A stretch of 64,000 nt of DNA from Climacteris rufus (Eukaryota > Chordata > Aves > Passeriformes > Climacteridae): assembly GCA_013398175.1 (NCBI GenBank), contig VZRZ01002329.1, positions 1,328,717-1,392,716 of the forward strand, given 5' to 3'. The notes beneath the pieces were generated by a model that worked only from the letters and a program-made list of their open reading frames with translations, did not search any database and had not been told where the DNA came from. Each line of letters starts with the position of its first letter. Position 1 is the first letter of the stretch. This document shows, piece after piece, positions 51,481-64,000 of this stretch. A program made the position numbers and the translations under genes.

Positions 51481-54400
51481 GCAATAACACCTTTTATCCT
51501 TATTTCATCCCACCTGGGAAAGCGCACATATGTTGGTTTAAGTGGAATTTATCATCTGTTGATTGAATAAACACCAAATGCTCTTTTTGATAAGTATCTA
51601 GATGATGTTTAAAAAATACATCTCTTCAAATATATAGGTTTCAGAACATATTGGCTAGGATTCACACACTGCTACACAGCATAAGCACAAAAAAAATTTA
51701 TTAAAATTACCACCCACAGAGTGTCTTGCCATGAGTTTAGGGTATTTCATATAGTGAGACACCACAAATCTGAAGGCAAATGAGAGTTTTCTGCTGTGGT
51801 TATAAAATTTATCATGCAAAACATCATTTTATCCATGCCACCAACTGAGTATTTTGATCCTTGCTCTCAGACTCGTTGTGTAGTTTAGCACATCTCCAGC
51901 ATGAAATATGAATACATTGTAATTCCAACAACCACAAAACCCAGAGGCAGGAGCTTGGAAGGATTCCCAGCAAGAACTGTGAGGGAGAGAAATCGCCCAA
52001 ACTCTTTAATGCTCATTAAAGGGACAAATGTAATTCAGTCTTAAATTTCCCTAACAGGTTTCAACAGAAAGAAAGCCTTGAGGCTTCCTAAAGAAGAGTT
52101 GAAAGGTTAAACAAACAAATAAAAAACCTCACACAAACCCAAGAGCAACTTCTCCCCTAGAAGCTGTCCTCTGAATTGGGCACCATTCCCGATACCAACG
52201 TTTGCTGATCTGTTTATTGTGTTCTGGTCTTTTCTGAAAGCCACCTTACCCACCCACAAGAGATTTTTCTTTTAATAATTCCTCTTTTAATATGTGCTGG
52301 TAGATGTCATGCAGAAAGAACAGTTAAAAAAGGATTATCCTAAGGACTCTTTGTATGAACAGGGCCAAATGCAGATAAATACTATTATCTTTCTTCCTTG
52401 GCTCTCCTGAGATCTGTTCTACCCCTCTGTTTGCGAGTTCTTGCAATAAATTACACACCTTACTCCTTCTATGTCCACATGCCACTGTGGCCATAGCAAA
52501 ATACCACAAGGCACTTGTCCCTGTTTCATCCCCATTCTGGGATACTCCAGTCAGGCTCTTCCAGCCTCCCCTTTTCCAAAGAGCTGACTGGAGAAACAGA
52601 AACATCTGTTAATGGTACCAGACCATTTCAGCCAGGGAATGGCATTTGCAATCTCCAGCACAGATCAATATGTAAGTGCTTTCAGAACAAAAACAACTTA
52701 ATTATTCCACCCAAGGCTCACACACAAAGAACAGACTTGTTGGTTTCATTATTTGGGGGAAGACCAGTTATTTGTTTAAAGGAGAAAAAAACAAACCCCA
52801 TCTCATCAGGTAGAGCTTTGAGATCAGCACTAACCCACCAAGCACAAACCAGGAGGGCTTTAGTGCTTCAGGCTCACCCTCCTTTCCTTGCTCCATAGAC
52901 AGGAGGGTGCAAAATCTACTGTTAAACCTGTTGCAAACTGGAAATAGAGAAAGAACTACACATATATACAGACACACAAACAGCACTTTCTTCCTCCGTT
53001 CAGGAGCTGCCTCTCTCAGCCTCCCACTCCTGAACCATCCTGCTCTCCCTGAGCTGAGCACACAGAGACCTCAGGTTCCCTCCTCCTTTTCTCAGTGCCC
53101 CTCTGGAGAGCAACAATCGATGCCAAGTTCACAGAGGAGAATCACAAAGCTCCAGCCTGGCAGTTTTCCCCATCTTTTTCTAAAGCTGCTCTGTAGGCAA
53201 GTGAGAGCATCTAGCTTGGGTTGCAATCCCAGCTGCTCTGTATTCATCTTCCTTATGACACTTGGAGCTTCGACACCCAGCCAAACCCACCCAATTAGTG
53301 CATCTCCCTCCTGCAGCACAAATACTCCATAACACTCAGATCAAACTCAATTTGCCTGCAGGAAAAGAAAAGGCAGCAGAACATGAGGTGTGGATTTGCC
53401 TCATTGTGAAAAAGAAATGTAGATTGTAAAAAAAAAAATAAAGCTTTGCAGTACATTAAAGTGAAACAAAGCTGTACTAAGGAAGGCAACTAGCAACAGA
53501 TGTAATCAAAAATGCCACTCCCAATTCCACACCAGATCTGCTTGCAGTGTGCCCCAGAAACCCAGGGGCAAAGCAGCAAAGGGCAGAGGGGAGCCCAGAG
53601 CCACCCTGAGCCCCAGCTCCCTGCACACACAGCCCCAGTGCTGCACTACAGCCAGCAGCCACTCCTCTGCTTCAGAAACCCCCTGAAAAATAAAGTGTGG
53701 GGGGCTATTTTATCCCTTAAAGCTTTATTTCAACTGACCCAAAACAAAGAACTTCTAACAGTAGCCAGAACTCAGATTCACTGGCCAAAAGAGTGACATG
53801 AAGAGGGGGCTATAGAAATCTTCCACACACACACAACCTCATCCTTGCAGAGCAGGCTCTTCCCTCCAGACTGGAGCCTCATCCCTCAAGCTGCTCTAGT
53901 TCTTCAGAAAAACAACTCTTCCAGTGCCCTGAGAGGATGAGCAGCTCCCCAGCCTCAGGCAGCCCAGAATCACCCATCCCTGCAGGGCCCTCCCAGGGGG
54001 GAGGCAGCCCCAGGACCAGGCTGCTCCCTCTCCCCTCCGGCATAACCGGGACAAGGCAAAGAAAATCTTCTCCTCCACTGCCCAGTCCCTCCCTCCCCTA
54101 AGGGAAAGCAAACACGCAAACCACAAAGCAAATAAAGGTCATATCTTCCATCAAAGCCCTATTCAGAAAGGTTCCCTCAAGTTCAAGAAAACTCAGGGTT
54201 GAAAGTCATAATTAAAATCCAGCCTTGGAGGCTGTGGATAGCTGGGATTGGAGCACACACCCTCAGACCCCACACTGCCTTTGTCCCCAAGGAATGGAGA
54301 CCTTGGAATTGTTCCTCAGACTTTGGCATCATCCAGGGGGCAGCGGCACAGAGACACACCTTGCTCACTCCCCAGCCCCAAAGGCAACAGGGTCAGAGGA

Positions 54401-54850
54401 TTTACCCCACGGAAGGATGGGCACATTGACAATTCCAGCAATGAGCATCGTTTAAAATAGATAACACAAAGGTCTCCCTCTGAGGGAACTGCACAAAACC
54501 GTGAAGCTGTGATGCAGCAGAAAAATGAGAAAGAACAAACAGTGCAGTCACAAATGTCAACAAAACCAAGAAATAAACGTGAAATGAAAAAGAAATAGAA
54601 GGAAAATAATTCACTGCCTCTGTGACCAGGCTCAGTTTACAGCCCCAACCTCTTGTTTACACTGACAGACTCGAATTTGGGGCACCACATCACTCACACC
54701 ATCCCCACACTGCCTCAAACAGCCCTTGCTGTTAAATGGTCATCAATGTGCAAAGGGGTCTGGATGGCTATCTCATCAGGAAATTACTTCTGGTAGCACA
54801 GTATTATCTCAAATACTCCAAGAAGCCACAAAAAGATCATTATCTCTTAG
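51481..54850. other. Non-coding stretch with GC-richer part
   Basis: No gene is supported. From about 52490 to 54430 the sequence is GC-richer and holds many overlapping open frames, including three different + strand frames open together at 54199-54460. That pattern reflects low stop-codon density rather than coding. An A run sits at 53429-53438. A short (CA)n run lies at 53823-53835. Confidence 0.5.
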
Positions 54851-54895
54851 AACAAAACAAACAAACAAACAACGACCCAAACAAACAAACAAACA
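54851..54895. repeat. (AAAC)n microsatellite, interrupted
   Basis: Two blocks of AAAC tetranucleotides are separated by an interruption CGACCC near 54872-54877. The same composition continues after a gap in the A/C-rich tract at about 54965-55010. This may be a decayed poly-A tail, but no attached element is recognised. Confidence 0.9.
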
Positions 54896-55140
54896 GGCTC
54901 CGCCAAAATTTCTCCAAAAGGGTATAATAGCTTCCTTTGGTCTAATAACTTCCTTTGTTCTGAGGAGGAAAAAAACCCAAAACAACAACACAAAAACCAA
55001 ACCCACAAACCATTTAATGGGGGAAGGGAAATGGTTGGGGTTTGGGTTTTTTTCCTGATTTACGTCATATAACATCCTGACTCCATATTTTCAGTGGAAA
55101 AATAAATGTTTTTCTGAAGTTCATGAAGATGAACAGGAAA

Positions 55141-55165
55141 AAGACGAGTGCCATCATGTGGCACC
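55141..55165 (-). promoter_or_regulatory. Weak CTCF-like motif
   Basis: The - strand contains CCACATGATGGCA, one mismatch (T for A in the central AG) from the CTCF core. Because the central AG is usually well conserved, this site is much weaker than those at 25899 and 51063. It may be a decayed or chance match. Confidence 0.2.
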
Positions 55166-55569
55166 AACGTGTGTAAAATTTGTATTTATTTTCTCCAAAT
55201 GCATGGTATTATTAACACACACACATAGTAGAATTTTATAATTAAAAATAGCTGTAAATACATTCCAGAAATCCTATGCACTTACAAAGTCAATCAAAGT
55301 TCGGAAGTATCAGCCCACAATTAATTCAGTGTGACCCTGTTTAAATAATGCTACATTAAAGATAAAGGGACATGACTGAAAATTTCTGATGCATCATTAC
55401 TTAACCAAGAATATTAACAGCTCATAAAAATGACATCACTTAGGAATGGAAAATGAAATTGATGATTGGAAGCAATAAAACCAACTATGTGGGGACAACT
55501 TGAATGGAGGAGTAGTAGCCCATGCTCAAACAGAATCTGCTTCACTGGACAGCTGTGCATAATTGAAGA

Positions 55570-55608
55570 ATAATAATAATAAAATAATTATAATAACAAT
55601 AATAACAA
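55570..55608. repeat. (AAT)n microsatellite, interrupted
   Basis: AAT trinucleotides run for about 40 bp with interruptions (AAAATAATTATAA, AACAATAATAACA). No element is recognised on either side. Confidence 0.85.
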
Positions 55609-56069
55609 CTGAAGTTCATCATAAGTCCATGCCCACAAAACATTAGGGAATGCTGCATGAGAGAAGATTCCATGGTTCTCATGGGAGATGTCAATCAAGG
55701 GTGATACCTCAACATCACTTAAACATGAATGCAGAAAATACCACACAGAGGAAAAAAAAAAATCAAAACATACCAAGGTCTTGTCAGTTGTTATATCACA
55801 AGATCTCTCAGACTTGAGGGAGGAGGTGCCTCCTGCTTAATGACCATTAATGAGGAATGTTACAGGGTCAAATTGTCTCTTTGCAGGACTAGGATGTGCC
55901 TCACTATAAAAAACATCATTTCCATCAGTGCTACCCACACATTAATAACTAGTTTAAATATAGTTATTAATCTCATAAAATCTACCAAAATTGGAATTGT
56001 TTTGTTTAATGAACAGCCATTTCTTAACAGCTGATGACACCCACAGTGCCCTGTGTCATATTACTTACC

Positions 56070-56087
56070 AAAAAAAAAAAAAAAAAA
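56070..56087. repeat. Poly-A run of about 18 bases
   Basis: An uninterrupted A run follows TTACTTACC and precedes TCAAGGG. It could be the tail of an old + strand retroposed sequence, but the upstream sequence does not resemble a known SINE, LINE or processed gene to me. Other long runs in the window are at 15477-15489, 46128-46142, 61909-61920 (T) and 62638-62649 (T). Confidence 0.8.
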
Positions 56088-59000
56088 TCAAGGGAAAAAC
56101 ATCACTTCGAAATTCAGCATCTTGGCCCTGTTTCTGTTCATCTTCAATCAGCTCCTTCAGTCCCCCAAGGCAGGTGCACAGCAGCAGGAGACCCTGACAC
56201 TGTGGCAATGGGAAATTTCCTTTGTTTTCTCCTAAATGTGTCCTTGTCCTCTGCATCCCCAGTGCCAGGTCCACGGCCAGTCCTGCAAAGGCCTTCATTA
56301 GAGAAAGGCATTAAACTAAAAATAAACAGGGAGCTTTTCCTGTGGCACTGGAGATGGATGCTCTGGAAACACAGACTCTGAGCCCTCACTTCAGTGCCAG
56401 CAGGAATCCAGAGTGCAGGCTGAACTGGAAATGAACCTCCAGGGCACTTTCAAGCAAGATTACTCCATATCAACACAAGAAATAAGGATTTACAGTTCCT
56501 AGTTCTCCTTCTGCCTCTCACAGAAATACTTTAAATAAGCCTCCCCAACTTCCCTCTGCTTCAATTTGCGAAGCTGAGAAATGCTGGATGCAAAGTATTA
56601 CAGAAATGTAATGTAGTCCCACTCTATCACCAGCTTCAGAATATTTCAGCATAAAGTGCTATTTTTTCCCCAAAGATTTTTATCCAAAGAGACAGCAATC
56701 CAGGAAGAGTGTTCAACAGGTGCCTCTCTAGACACAGAAAGCCCAAGTCAATCATGTGCATAACTATGAGGAATTCTAACTTTAAAGAGACTTCAAATGA
56801 GAATATAGGGTTGAATTTACATCAAGTAGAAACAAAAATTTCTTGCAAACTTAATTGCAAGAACCAAGAAAAAGTGTTAATTGAAAATACTACAACATTG
56901 CTCACCTGTTTATTTTTATGATCTTTTTTTCTGTTATCCAAAAGGAAATGAATGCATTTCATTTAGAGCTTCCAAATTATACAGGTTCATGTTATTAGTA
57001 TACACAAATTACTGAAAACTTTCAGGTTTTACTAATTTGGCCATGTGGATTCCCAAACTCTCATGTAAACTCTGAATCCTGGCTCACAAAATTTTGTTGT
57101 TGTTGTTTGTAATATTCCAGTGTACTGTATGTGCTCACAGTGTATAAAGAAAAATTAGCCCAACTTCCATATGTGTGAAAACACATTTCTAGAACTTTAA
57201 GTCAGACTGCAGTTGTCAGGGTGTCTCGGGGATTAACTGGCTTTTATTTCAAGACTTATTTAAAAGCACAAACCCTTAATTAGATTTTACTAAATGCATT
57301 TTCACCTGTCTTTTCTATAACATTATAGAAACCAAATTTATCTGTGCCATGCAGAACTAAGAGGCAGCTGTGAACATTTTCAGTGGGAGTTTTTAGAAAG
57401 AACAAACCACAAGCATCTTCTGCTGCTTCACAACAGAAGCCTCACGGAGCAGGAGACTGCAGCCATGGCAGCACTTTGCCCAGTGTTGGAAGACACTTGT
57501 AGTGATGAAATGAATGACATTATTTAGCTGTTTCACCACCCTGTATTTACACAGGTTCTGAAAATGCCCAGGTGCACTGCCCTTTTCCAAGGCTCTATCA
57601 TTATTAGCTTGTTACACCCCAGTGATTTCAGAAGCCTAACTTTTTGTTCCTGTCATAGCCACTATTTTATAATCTTTAAAAGCAAAAGGAAAGGAACACT
57701 GTACTAACCTATAAAATATTATTTACTCAATAGGTGGATGGTTCCTTTCAAGTAGCCACTACCAACCTCCCATAGCTACAAATAGAAATGATAAAGTACA
57801 AGAAACCTTCACATAACTCTTCTGAAAAATGCAGCATTTCTGTGAACAATAACTACCTCCACTAGCACTTCTCTTATTCCATAAAAACTTTTATTACCTT
57901 TTTTCTTTCCCTAAGAAGATGGGAGAGCACATGTGCCAGTAGCTGCACTGTGGTCACTACAAGAACATGATGTGGCATTGGGGCCTGGACACTCAATTTC
58001 TGACTTAACCAACAAATAAAGCCAACAAAGGACATGAAAAGGAGGTGGGGGGAAAAGTTGAAAGATTGAGTTCCCAGTCTTAAGATAATGTGCTTGTACA
58101 CAAGAAAGAGGAAAGATTTCAAAGGAGATTTTTCCATCCATACAAATACCTACTTAGCACTTATTGGAAAAAAAGTAACAAAAGCAAAAAAGCAGTAAAT
58201 TATGTTAACTGGACAGCATGTTCCCGTGAGGTTTAGTCTGGAGCACAGGGGGTACACGGGCAGCATCTGTAGACAGGCTGGCAATAAAAAGCACAAGTGA
58301 GTTACTCCTGTTTTACATCCCATCCCCTCCACACTCTACTTGCCTTTGCAGGTTCCTCCAGAAGAGCACAATACCTTCATTCCTAACAGCAAAACACCAA
58401 TATCCACAGATTAAAGGTTCTATCAGAGCAGAATTGCTCTATTAGTAATAAATTAGAAGTTAAACACTTGCCAGGTCTGGGATTTAGATGAGGAACATGA
58501 AGTTGTTTTATCAAACTAATTTCTTCATTGAGTGTGGATTCCTGTGCATTTGGAATTGTGCTCTTAGTTTTATCTTTGAGAAGTAAAAAAGATGATTGCA
58601 ATGGGCTAAGGCAGGTTTACTTTCCTGGAGTTCTTTGGAATGGATATCTTGCATGATTGAGCAGAGCTTTGTTCAATTCTCAAAGCAATTTACTAGGATT
58701 GAGAACAGAACGTTTGGTAGAGCAAGTTGTTCAGTCCTGGATGATTACTTCTTATTCCAAAACAATTACAATAAAGGGAAAATGGGTTATGTTCCTGTAA
58801 AAATATGACTCTTTCCAAGCAGCAGCAGAGAAACACATGGATACACAAGCACAGCCACAGAGCCCGCTAAAGAAAACACTCAGTCCATATTTTGCCAAAA
58901 AGCACCCAATTAAAACTCACTGAGCTCTCTATTTTTAATAATTTCAAAAGAGCTATGTAAAGCAGGATATATGCCCCACAGTCATCAGAAATGACTTTTG

Positions 59001-62000
59001 CCCCATTCTGTGTTATTAACTCCAGTTCCATGTGGGTTGGAAGTAGCTGGTGCAACACTGAACCACAACACAAGCAGAGCAAGGGTATTGCTTGGGAATG
59101 AACCTTGGATTATTGGATCAAAGAAAATTTAAAGCCATTGCTTTGCTCTGCACTTGTTCCATTGACAAAGGACTTCTCCCAGCTCTGGAAATAGGAACTT
59201 TTATTGAAAAGCTCTGGGCTGTGTTCCTCATACCAGTACACACAATTTACTCTCTGGAACTTCAAGCGAGGGAAAGAAAGCAGCTTCAATTTTCAGAGGT
59301 TTCTGTAACTGTAAATGAAGCCTATTTGGAAAATTGAGACCTCATCAGCTTCTGTCTGAGGAGGGAATGCGGGGGATAAATTCATTTCAAGTCTGTGATA
59401 AGGTTATTGAATAAAATGAAATACAATAAAAATCATTTAGCAGCCAGAGAAAATGTAAAGAGAGACAGAGAGGTTTGAACTCTCAAACTCTTCATTCAGG
59501 CAGTCAAATAGTCAGCAGAGTTTTAACCTTTACATAAATAGCTTGTTTCCCAAAATATACTAAGCCAACAGCACATCATTCATACATGATGCAGTCACAT
59601 CACCAACACACCCACTCCTAAATCCTGTTCTGCACCACAGGGGCTTCATACAGCTCCTGAAGCCCCCAAAGCCCCACACTCCCCTAGCACCTGGGACAAT
59701 GGAGGGAAAGTGAAAATGAAAAAACAGTCCGTGATGATTGTGGATTTATAAGGATCAAGGAGAACTAGAGCTGTACCCACACGTGGGTCTCTCATTGAAT
59801 CCCAAGGATGGATTCCAAGGCTCCCACGTTCCTTCAGTGGAAGGCATTTGTACCTGCCAGCAGGATGGCAAACAAAACAATAAATTTTCCCCTTTTACAA
59901 AGTTCTTCTTGAACCATCCCCACCTGTGGCTTCTCCCCAAAGTGCCTCATCCCAAGGGACTGACAGCACACTGGCTGCTCTCAGGGCTTTGTAAAAATAC
60001 TGAATATTTGCAAAAATCACTTTTCCAAAAGACAAAGGGCCAAACCTTCACAGTGCACAGACATCAATGAAAAAAAAGTGCAAGAGAAAGTACAACAAAG
60101 GATGAAAAAAAGAAAAGACAGAAGAGGAGCTAAATCTGAGGATAAATGGATATTTTAACATCTGTGTTCCTCTCTCATTTACATCTCTGGGCAAAGATGG
60201 CCAGCATGGCAGCTAATTAGTGCTAAATCTGGTGGGCAGTTTTTGGATGATGAACATACCTGTCTACAAAGAACAAAATGAGACCAACAGCTTATGTTGC
60301 AGACTAGAATGAGCAGCCATCAGGTGGTGATTATTTTCTGTCTGTGAACTAGAAACTGTCTCAGAGAACTAAAAATATTTGGAGTCCAAGCCTTGCCTCA
60401 CCTCCTGAGCCAGTTCTGGACTACCTGCCCTTCCTTGGTGTGTCCAGCCCAGCAATAAGCTCACACCTTGAAATCAGAAACAACTGCAGATCAGTACTTA
60501 CAGCAACATTCCAGCTTTACAGTGCTTTTCTCCCTCTCCAATAGATAGCTCTATACATAAATTAATTAGGTGCAGTTGAAGTGCTGCTGGTTGAATATTA
60601 AAGCATCTGCTTTTGCTGCCCATTTATACCAAGGAGCACGTTGAAATGCCAGGGTACTGCAACACCAGGTTGCTGCAGTTTATATGCCAGGCATGTACAG
60701 AAACAATTACTTGCAAATGAAGCTGACATCATCTGCCCTCCTGTACTGGAGCCGTTCATCAGATGTCTTACCTCTGCCATGTATCACTTGATTCTCTCTG
60801 AATTAATCTGCTGGGTCATGAAACCTGCTCATTTTAAGTTTTTAGAAGATTGTAACAATTTTTTAACCCTCTTTCATACTCTTCAAATGACTCTGGAGAC
60901 TTAAACAGCAGAATAGATTAACTTAGCACCTCAGAATGAAAAACAAAGTTGAGGAAAATGGATTTACTTTAAAAAAATATAACATTGCAAACCTTTTTGG
61001 GGCAGACAACAAGTTCTTGCTTTGTGTCTGCCTACAGCAAAGGAGTTCGGGTCTGTGGCTGGACTTGCAGATCCCACCCCCAATACACAGCAAAATTATA
61101 CAGGGGAGAGGAATTCAGGGGAGCAGCTGAATATGGATTATGGCTATGTGCATACAAACAAGATAAGCCCCAGGTAAAACAGAAGAGGATGAAATGCAAC
61201 CATTCCTTGAACAGGCTCCTTTCCCCAGTGTCCCTGGGTGGCCCAGCTGAGCTCTCCCACCCCTTCCTGGAAGGATCCATCACTCCTGCCCTCCCACCTC
61301 TGTCACTATGACAAAAATCAAATTTTGCTCGAGCACTGGAAAAACCTGGAGGCAGCCCTTGTTCCTATATGCATGCCTTGGACTACTTTTAGGATTTTCT
61401 TTAAAAGTTCCAAGCTTTATGCCATCACCAAAACTGATGCCAAGGGACATCACAGTGGTGTGTTTAGAGGAACAGTTCAGTCTTTTCAGTCTTTTCCCCT
61501 TTCATGCCAGCAGCACATGAGGTTATTAAAGATTTACTACTTCTAGCTCCAGTCCCAGGTTACAATTAACATCCTGAGCCATAGGAGCTTTTCAAAAGCT
61601 ATAAATTTTACCTAGGGTGTAGAAACCTACTCCTTGCTTTATCCCACTTGGCCTAGTTATATTAAAAAGAAAGAAGTGAGGTTGGAAAGCAAAGACGTAA
61701 GGGGAAAAAAAAATAAAATTTATCACACTGAATAGGCTTTAGCCCTGAAAATGTGTTTTCTGCAGCAGTTCTCAGAAGCAGGTGTGACAGAGGCAGCACC
61801 CCTGGGTTGGGCTGCTGGACCAGGGAATCCCAACAGCCCAATCCCACAGGAGCTGCAGACAAGAACAAAATTCTGTTACATGGTCTAACAACTACTTTCC
61901 CTCTCCCCTTTTTTTTTTTTAAATCCAAGTTTTCATTCAATCAGATAAAGATTTACTACAATGAGAATCCTTGTGCCTGAGCAGAGTAATGGTAAAGGGG

Positions 62001-62030
62001 AAAAAATGCCCCATATTGGAGCTGTGTGTT
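56088..62030. other. Non-coding stretch
   Basis: No gene is supported. Most of it is AT-rich unique sequence with modest GC patches near 57420-57480, 59600-59700 and 61190-61300. A candidate conserved block at 60540-60840 is listed separately. A short CAGTCTTTT duplication occurs near 61481-61498. Confidence 0.5.
60540..60840. promoter_or_regulatory. Candidate conserved non-coding element
   Basis: This block contains AATTAATTAGG (homeodomain-like) near 60560, several CAG/GCTG-rich words and no homopolymer runs. It has balanced composition, unlike its neighbours. The texture resembles deeply conserved enhancers or ultraconserved flank, but I cannot align it, so the call is a guess from word content. 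Confidence 0.2.
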
Positions 62031-62038
62031 TTTACATA

Positions 62039-62659
62039 TTAGGCAAGGAGAACATATGAAATATTTAAATTTTGATTTGAACCTTGAAGAACATCCTGTT
62101 CCCTGGGGTAACAGAGTTCAGCATAGAGAACATTTACCCACACCAAGTACTCTGCATATGGTTCTTCTGAGTAAGAGCACCAGAAGGCTCTTTTCATAAA
62201 AATCTTGATGTCTTTTTTATGCTGTTGAAATTTTCCCAGATATTTGCACATAAAATCACGACACTCCTTTTCAGAGCTAAGACAAGCTTTCTTCTGACAA
62301 AATAAAAGGCCTTTGTTCATGCTTACAAACATCCATTGCTCTTGTAGCTTTAGAGGCACCACATCAGCAAAAATATTGCCAGAGAGAATTGCACCCAGGT
62401 GCATTTCCAAGCACCCCAGCTCCAAGCACACTGCAGGTGCACCAGGGCCCCCAGGATCACTGGCTGCACTCAGAGAGACCAAATTCAACACTTGTAACAG
62501 CATAAAAATCCGTGGCACTAATGGACTCAGAGCAGGACTAATCAGGAAGATTATTTCAGGGGTTCTCAGCATTGAATGTTGAGGACCCATGAATTTCCTA
62601 CTCACAGCAATATTAAACTTCTTTTGGTTTTTAGATTTTTTTTTTTTTTGAGTGAGCAC
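62039..62659 (-). CDS. Unidentified 206-codon open frame, possible exon or decayed gene
   Basis: This is one of the two longest uninterrupted frames in the window. The first ~45 residues come from a T/A-rich stretch and are probably not coding. From about residue 50 the frame has a hydrophobic segment (FMLLQVLNLVSLSAAS). The following ~140 residues have spaced cysteines (for example CQKKAC, ECRDFMC) and mixed charged and aromatic residues (KRAFWCSYSEEPYAEYLVW). That looks more protein-like than the other frames here. I do not recognise a family and see no clear splice acceptor or poly-A signal. A frame of similar length at 3631-4272 looks random, so length alone is weak evidence. It could be a terminal exon, a lineage-specific gene, a pseudogene or chance. 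Confidence 0.25.
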   Translation of the reverse strand: MLTQKKKKSKNQKKFNIAVSRKFMGPQHSMLRTPEIIFLISPALSPLVPRIFMLLQVLNLVSLSAASDPGGPGAPAVCLELGCLEMHLGAILSGNIFADVVPLKLQEQWMFVSMNKGLLFCQKKACLSSEKECRDFMCKYLGKFQQHKKDIKIFMKRAFWCSYSEEPYAEYLVWVNVLYAELCYPREQDVLQGSNQNLNISYVLLA

Positions 62660-64000
62660 AGATTAATGATGAACAAGGGTTTTGTCAGAGACTGTGAAAA
62701 GCTACTCAGGGCAGAGAGGAGGTGGCACAGAAGCTCAGCAGCTGCTCCCTCCTAAACTGAAGCCCACAATGTCCTGGTGAACCAAAACCACCAGCAGGGA
62801 GCTGGGAATTAGGGAAAAGACCACAAAACAGGTAGGCAGTCTCCTGTCCTGGCAATAACTCCTTTTGGCCTGGAAACCCAGGTCTGGAAACTTTCCTGTT
62901 ACAAATCTGTGAATGCAAACAGAGCTCTATGGAAGGGAAACCTGCCCCAATCCATCCCTGAGCAGCCAGTTCCTGTGATAACAGCAAGAACATTGTACTC
63001 CAGAGAGCTCACCATGTTTAGATTAACTCTTCCATCCCTAAGATTTTCAAAAAAGCCCTTTAAATTCCCTTAGGGAATTGCCTCATCCAGAACTCCGTTA
63101 TCAGAACGGCAAAATTAAAATTTCTAGAGAAGCAACTGGTCAGAGCCCTTATGTGGGACTTCAGCCCTGAGCTGCACCAAAGCAGCATCAATTTACCAGC
63201 ATCCCACACAGAGACCAGCAACAGAGCTCTGACCTCCAGGAAAAGGATCATATTGTAAAGAAACTCTTACCTGCCTTCCCAAATTGAGGCCCACCTTGAC
63301 CTTGGGTGAACGTGGAGCCTCTAACCCTGCTCTGAGCCTGCTCACATCAAGCAGAGCTGCTCTATCCCCCCCTCCTGTGCCCCCTTACCCCGGGACAGTG
63401 CCAGCCCTGACCACTTCCACTGGCTGTGCTCTGGCACTAACCCAGCTGAGGGGCCATTGCTAAAATCCCTTGGGTGCTCACAAGTCCTAGGACAAGTAAG
63501 AGAGTGGTTTTGCCTAGCATGGTGAAAAAATCTAATGCTGTAATTAATAAATAGTCTGAAATGGAGAAATGTACCTGCTCCTGAATTCTCTTGGAACAAG
63601 AACCAGCATCAAGATTTTGATGATTTTTCCTATTTTTTGGAGGGACTTACTGAATCAATGCTCCATTTGCAAGGCTTGGAGGTGAATAATTGATATTATG
63701 TAGGTCTTAAGTGTTTAAGCCCATGAATAACCCCCTCAGTGAGTATAGAAACAGAAGGCATGGAGCCCAAGCCCTCTGTAACCACATATGATTCAAATTT
63801 CTCCTACTGACTCCAGCCAGAGCACAGGTGTTCAGCATCTCAAAAATCCAGGGTTCTGCAGTCTGAGACCATGACCAGATAAACTTTCATCCCACCAGAA
63901 ACACCTGACATACCAGCTGATATAATTTCCTGGGCAAAATCTTTAGGATAAGGTAAAATATGTATGATTAATGAAATGCACAACTCCTTGAAATACTTTT
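62660..64000. other. Non-coding stretch to window end
   Basis: No gene is supported. A GC-richer segment at about 62700-63480 has a donor-like CAG/GTAAGA on the - strand near 63265-63272. The frame before it is open for only about 35 codons after a TAA and lacks a pyrimidine-rich acceptor. The end of the window is ordinary AT-rich sequence. Confidence 0.5.

Noticed and set aside
54325..54345. CTCF-like CATCCAGGGGGCAG
   Set aside because: The CCA at the start of the core is not matched, leaving two important mismatches.
63265..63400. Possible - strand exon before a CAG/GTAAGA donor
   Set aside because: The frame is open for only about 35 codons, the upstream sequence is G-rich rather than pyrimidine-rich, and the peptide is unremarkable.
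1..64000. CRISPR arrays, bacterial operons, tRNA, rRNA or snRNA genes, or integrated viral genes
   Set aside because: No repeat-spacer pattern, no compact gene layout, no cloverleaf or Pol III boxes recognised, and no viral protein motif seen.

Overview
This window looks like vertebrate nuclear DNA, most likely from a bird and possibly a songbird. It is AT-rich with few CpGs. It has scattered short GC-richer islands, many A/C-rich simple tracts, a few short microsatellites, very old SINE and LINE relics, and no long open reading frame that is clearly a gene. The bird assignment is inference from sequence texture. I did not find an intact or clearly recognisable CR1 element, which would have been the strongest avian marker. 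Nothing here looks bacterial, viral or organellar.

Genes: the only coding feature I can support reasonably well is a probable terminal coding exon on the + strand at 26534-26644. It has a branch-point-like site, a pyrimidine tract and an AG acceptor, followed by 36 strand-forming codons and a TGA. No upstream exon could be joined to it with confidence, so 1-26533 is either a long intron plus flank or contains short exons I could not see. A second, weaker candidate is a 206-codon open frame on the - strand at 62039-62659. Its C-terminal half reads like a protein, but I do not recognise it.

Repeats and relics: a three-copy ~54-bp tandem repeat opens the window (270-430). A decayed non-CR1 LINE reverse-transcriptase fragment of L1/Tx1 type lies on the - strand (39944-40174). 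Three MIR/CORE-SINE relics sit within 8 kb (43825-43930 on the - strand, 45458-45619 and 51419-51480 on the + strand), and one has had its core expanded into three 35-bp units. Simple repeats and poly-A runs are listed separately.

Regulation: two good CTCF-type motifs lie on the - strand (25899-25915 and 51063-51080), the first about 620 bp upstream of the probable exon. Several AT-rich blocks with unusually dense homeodomain, E-box, C/EBP or AP-1-like words look like candidate conserved non-coding elements; this is judged by eye, without an alignment.

I did not find a new biological system. The most useful leads are the orphan terminal exon, the L1-like relic, the tandemly expanded MIR, and the two CTCF motifs.
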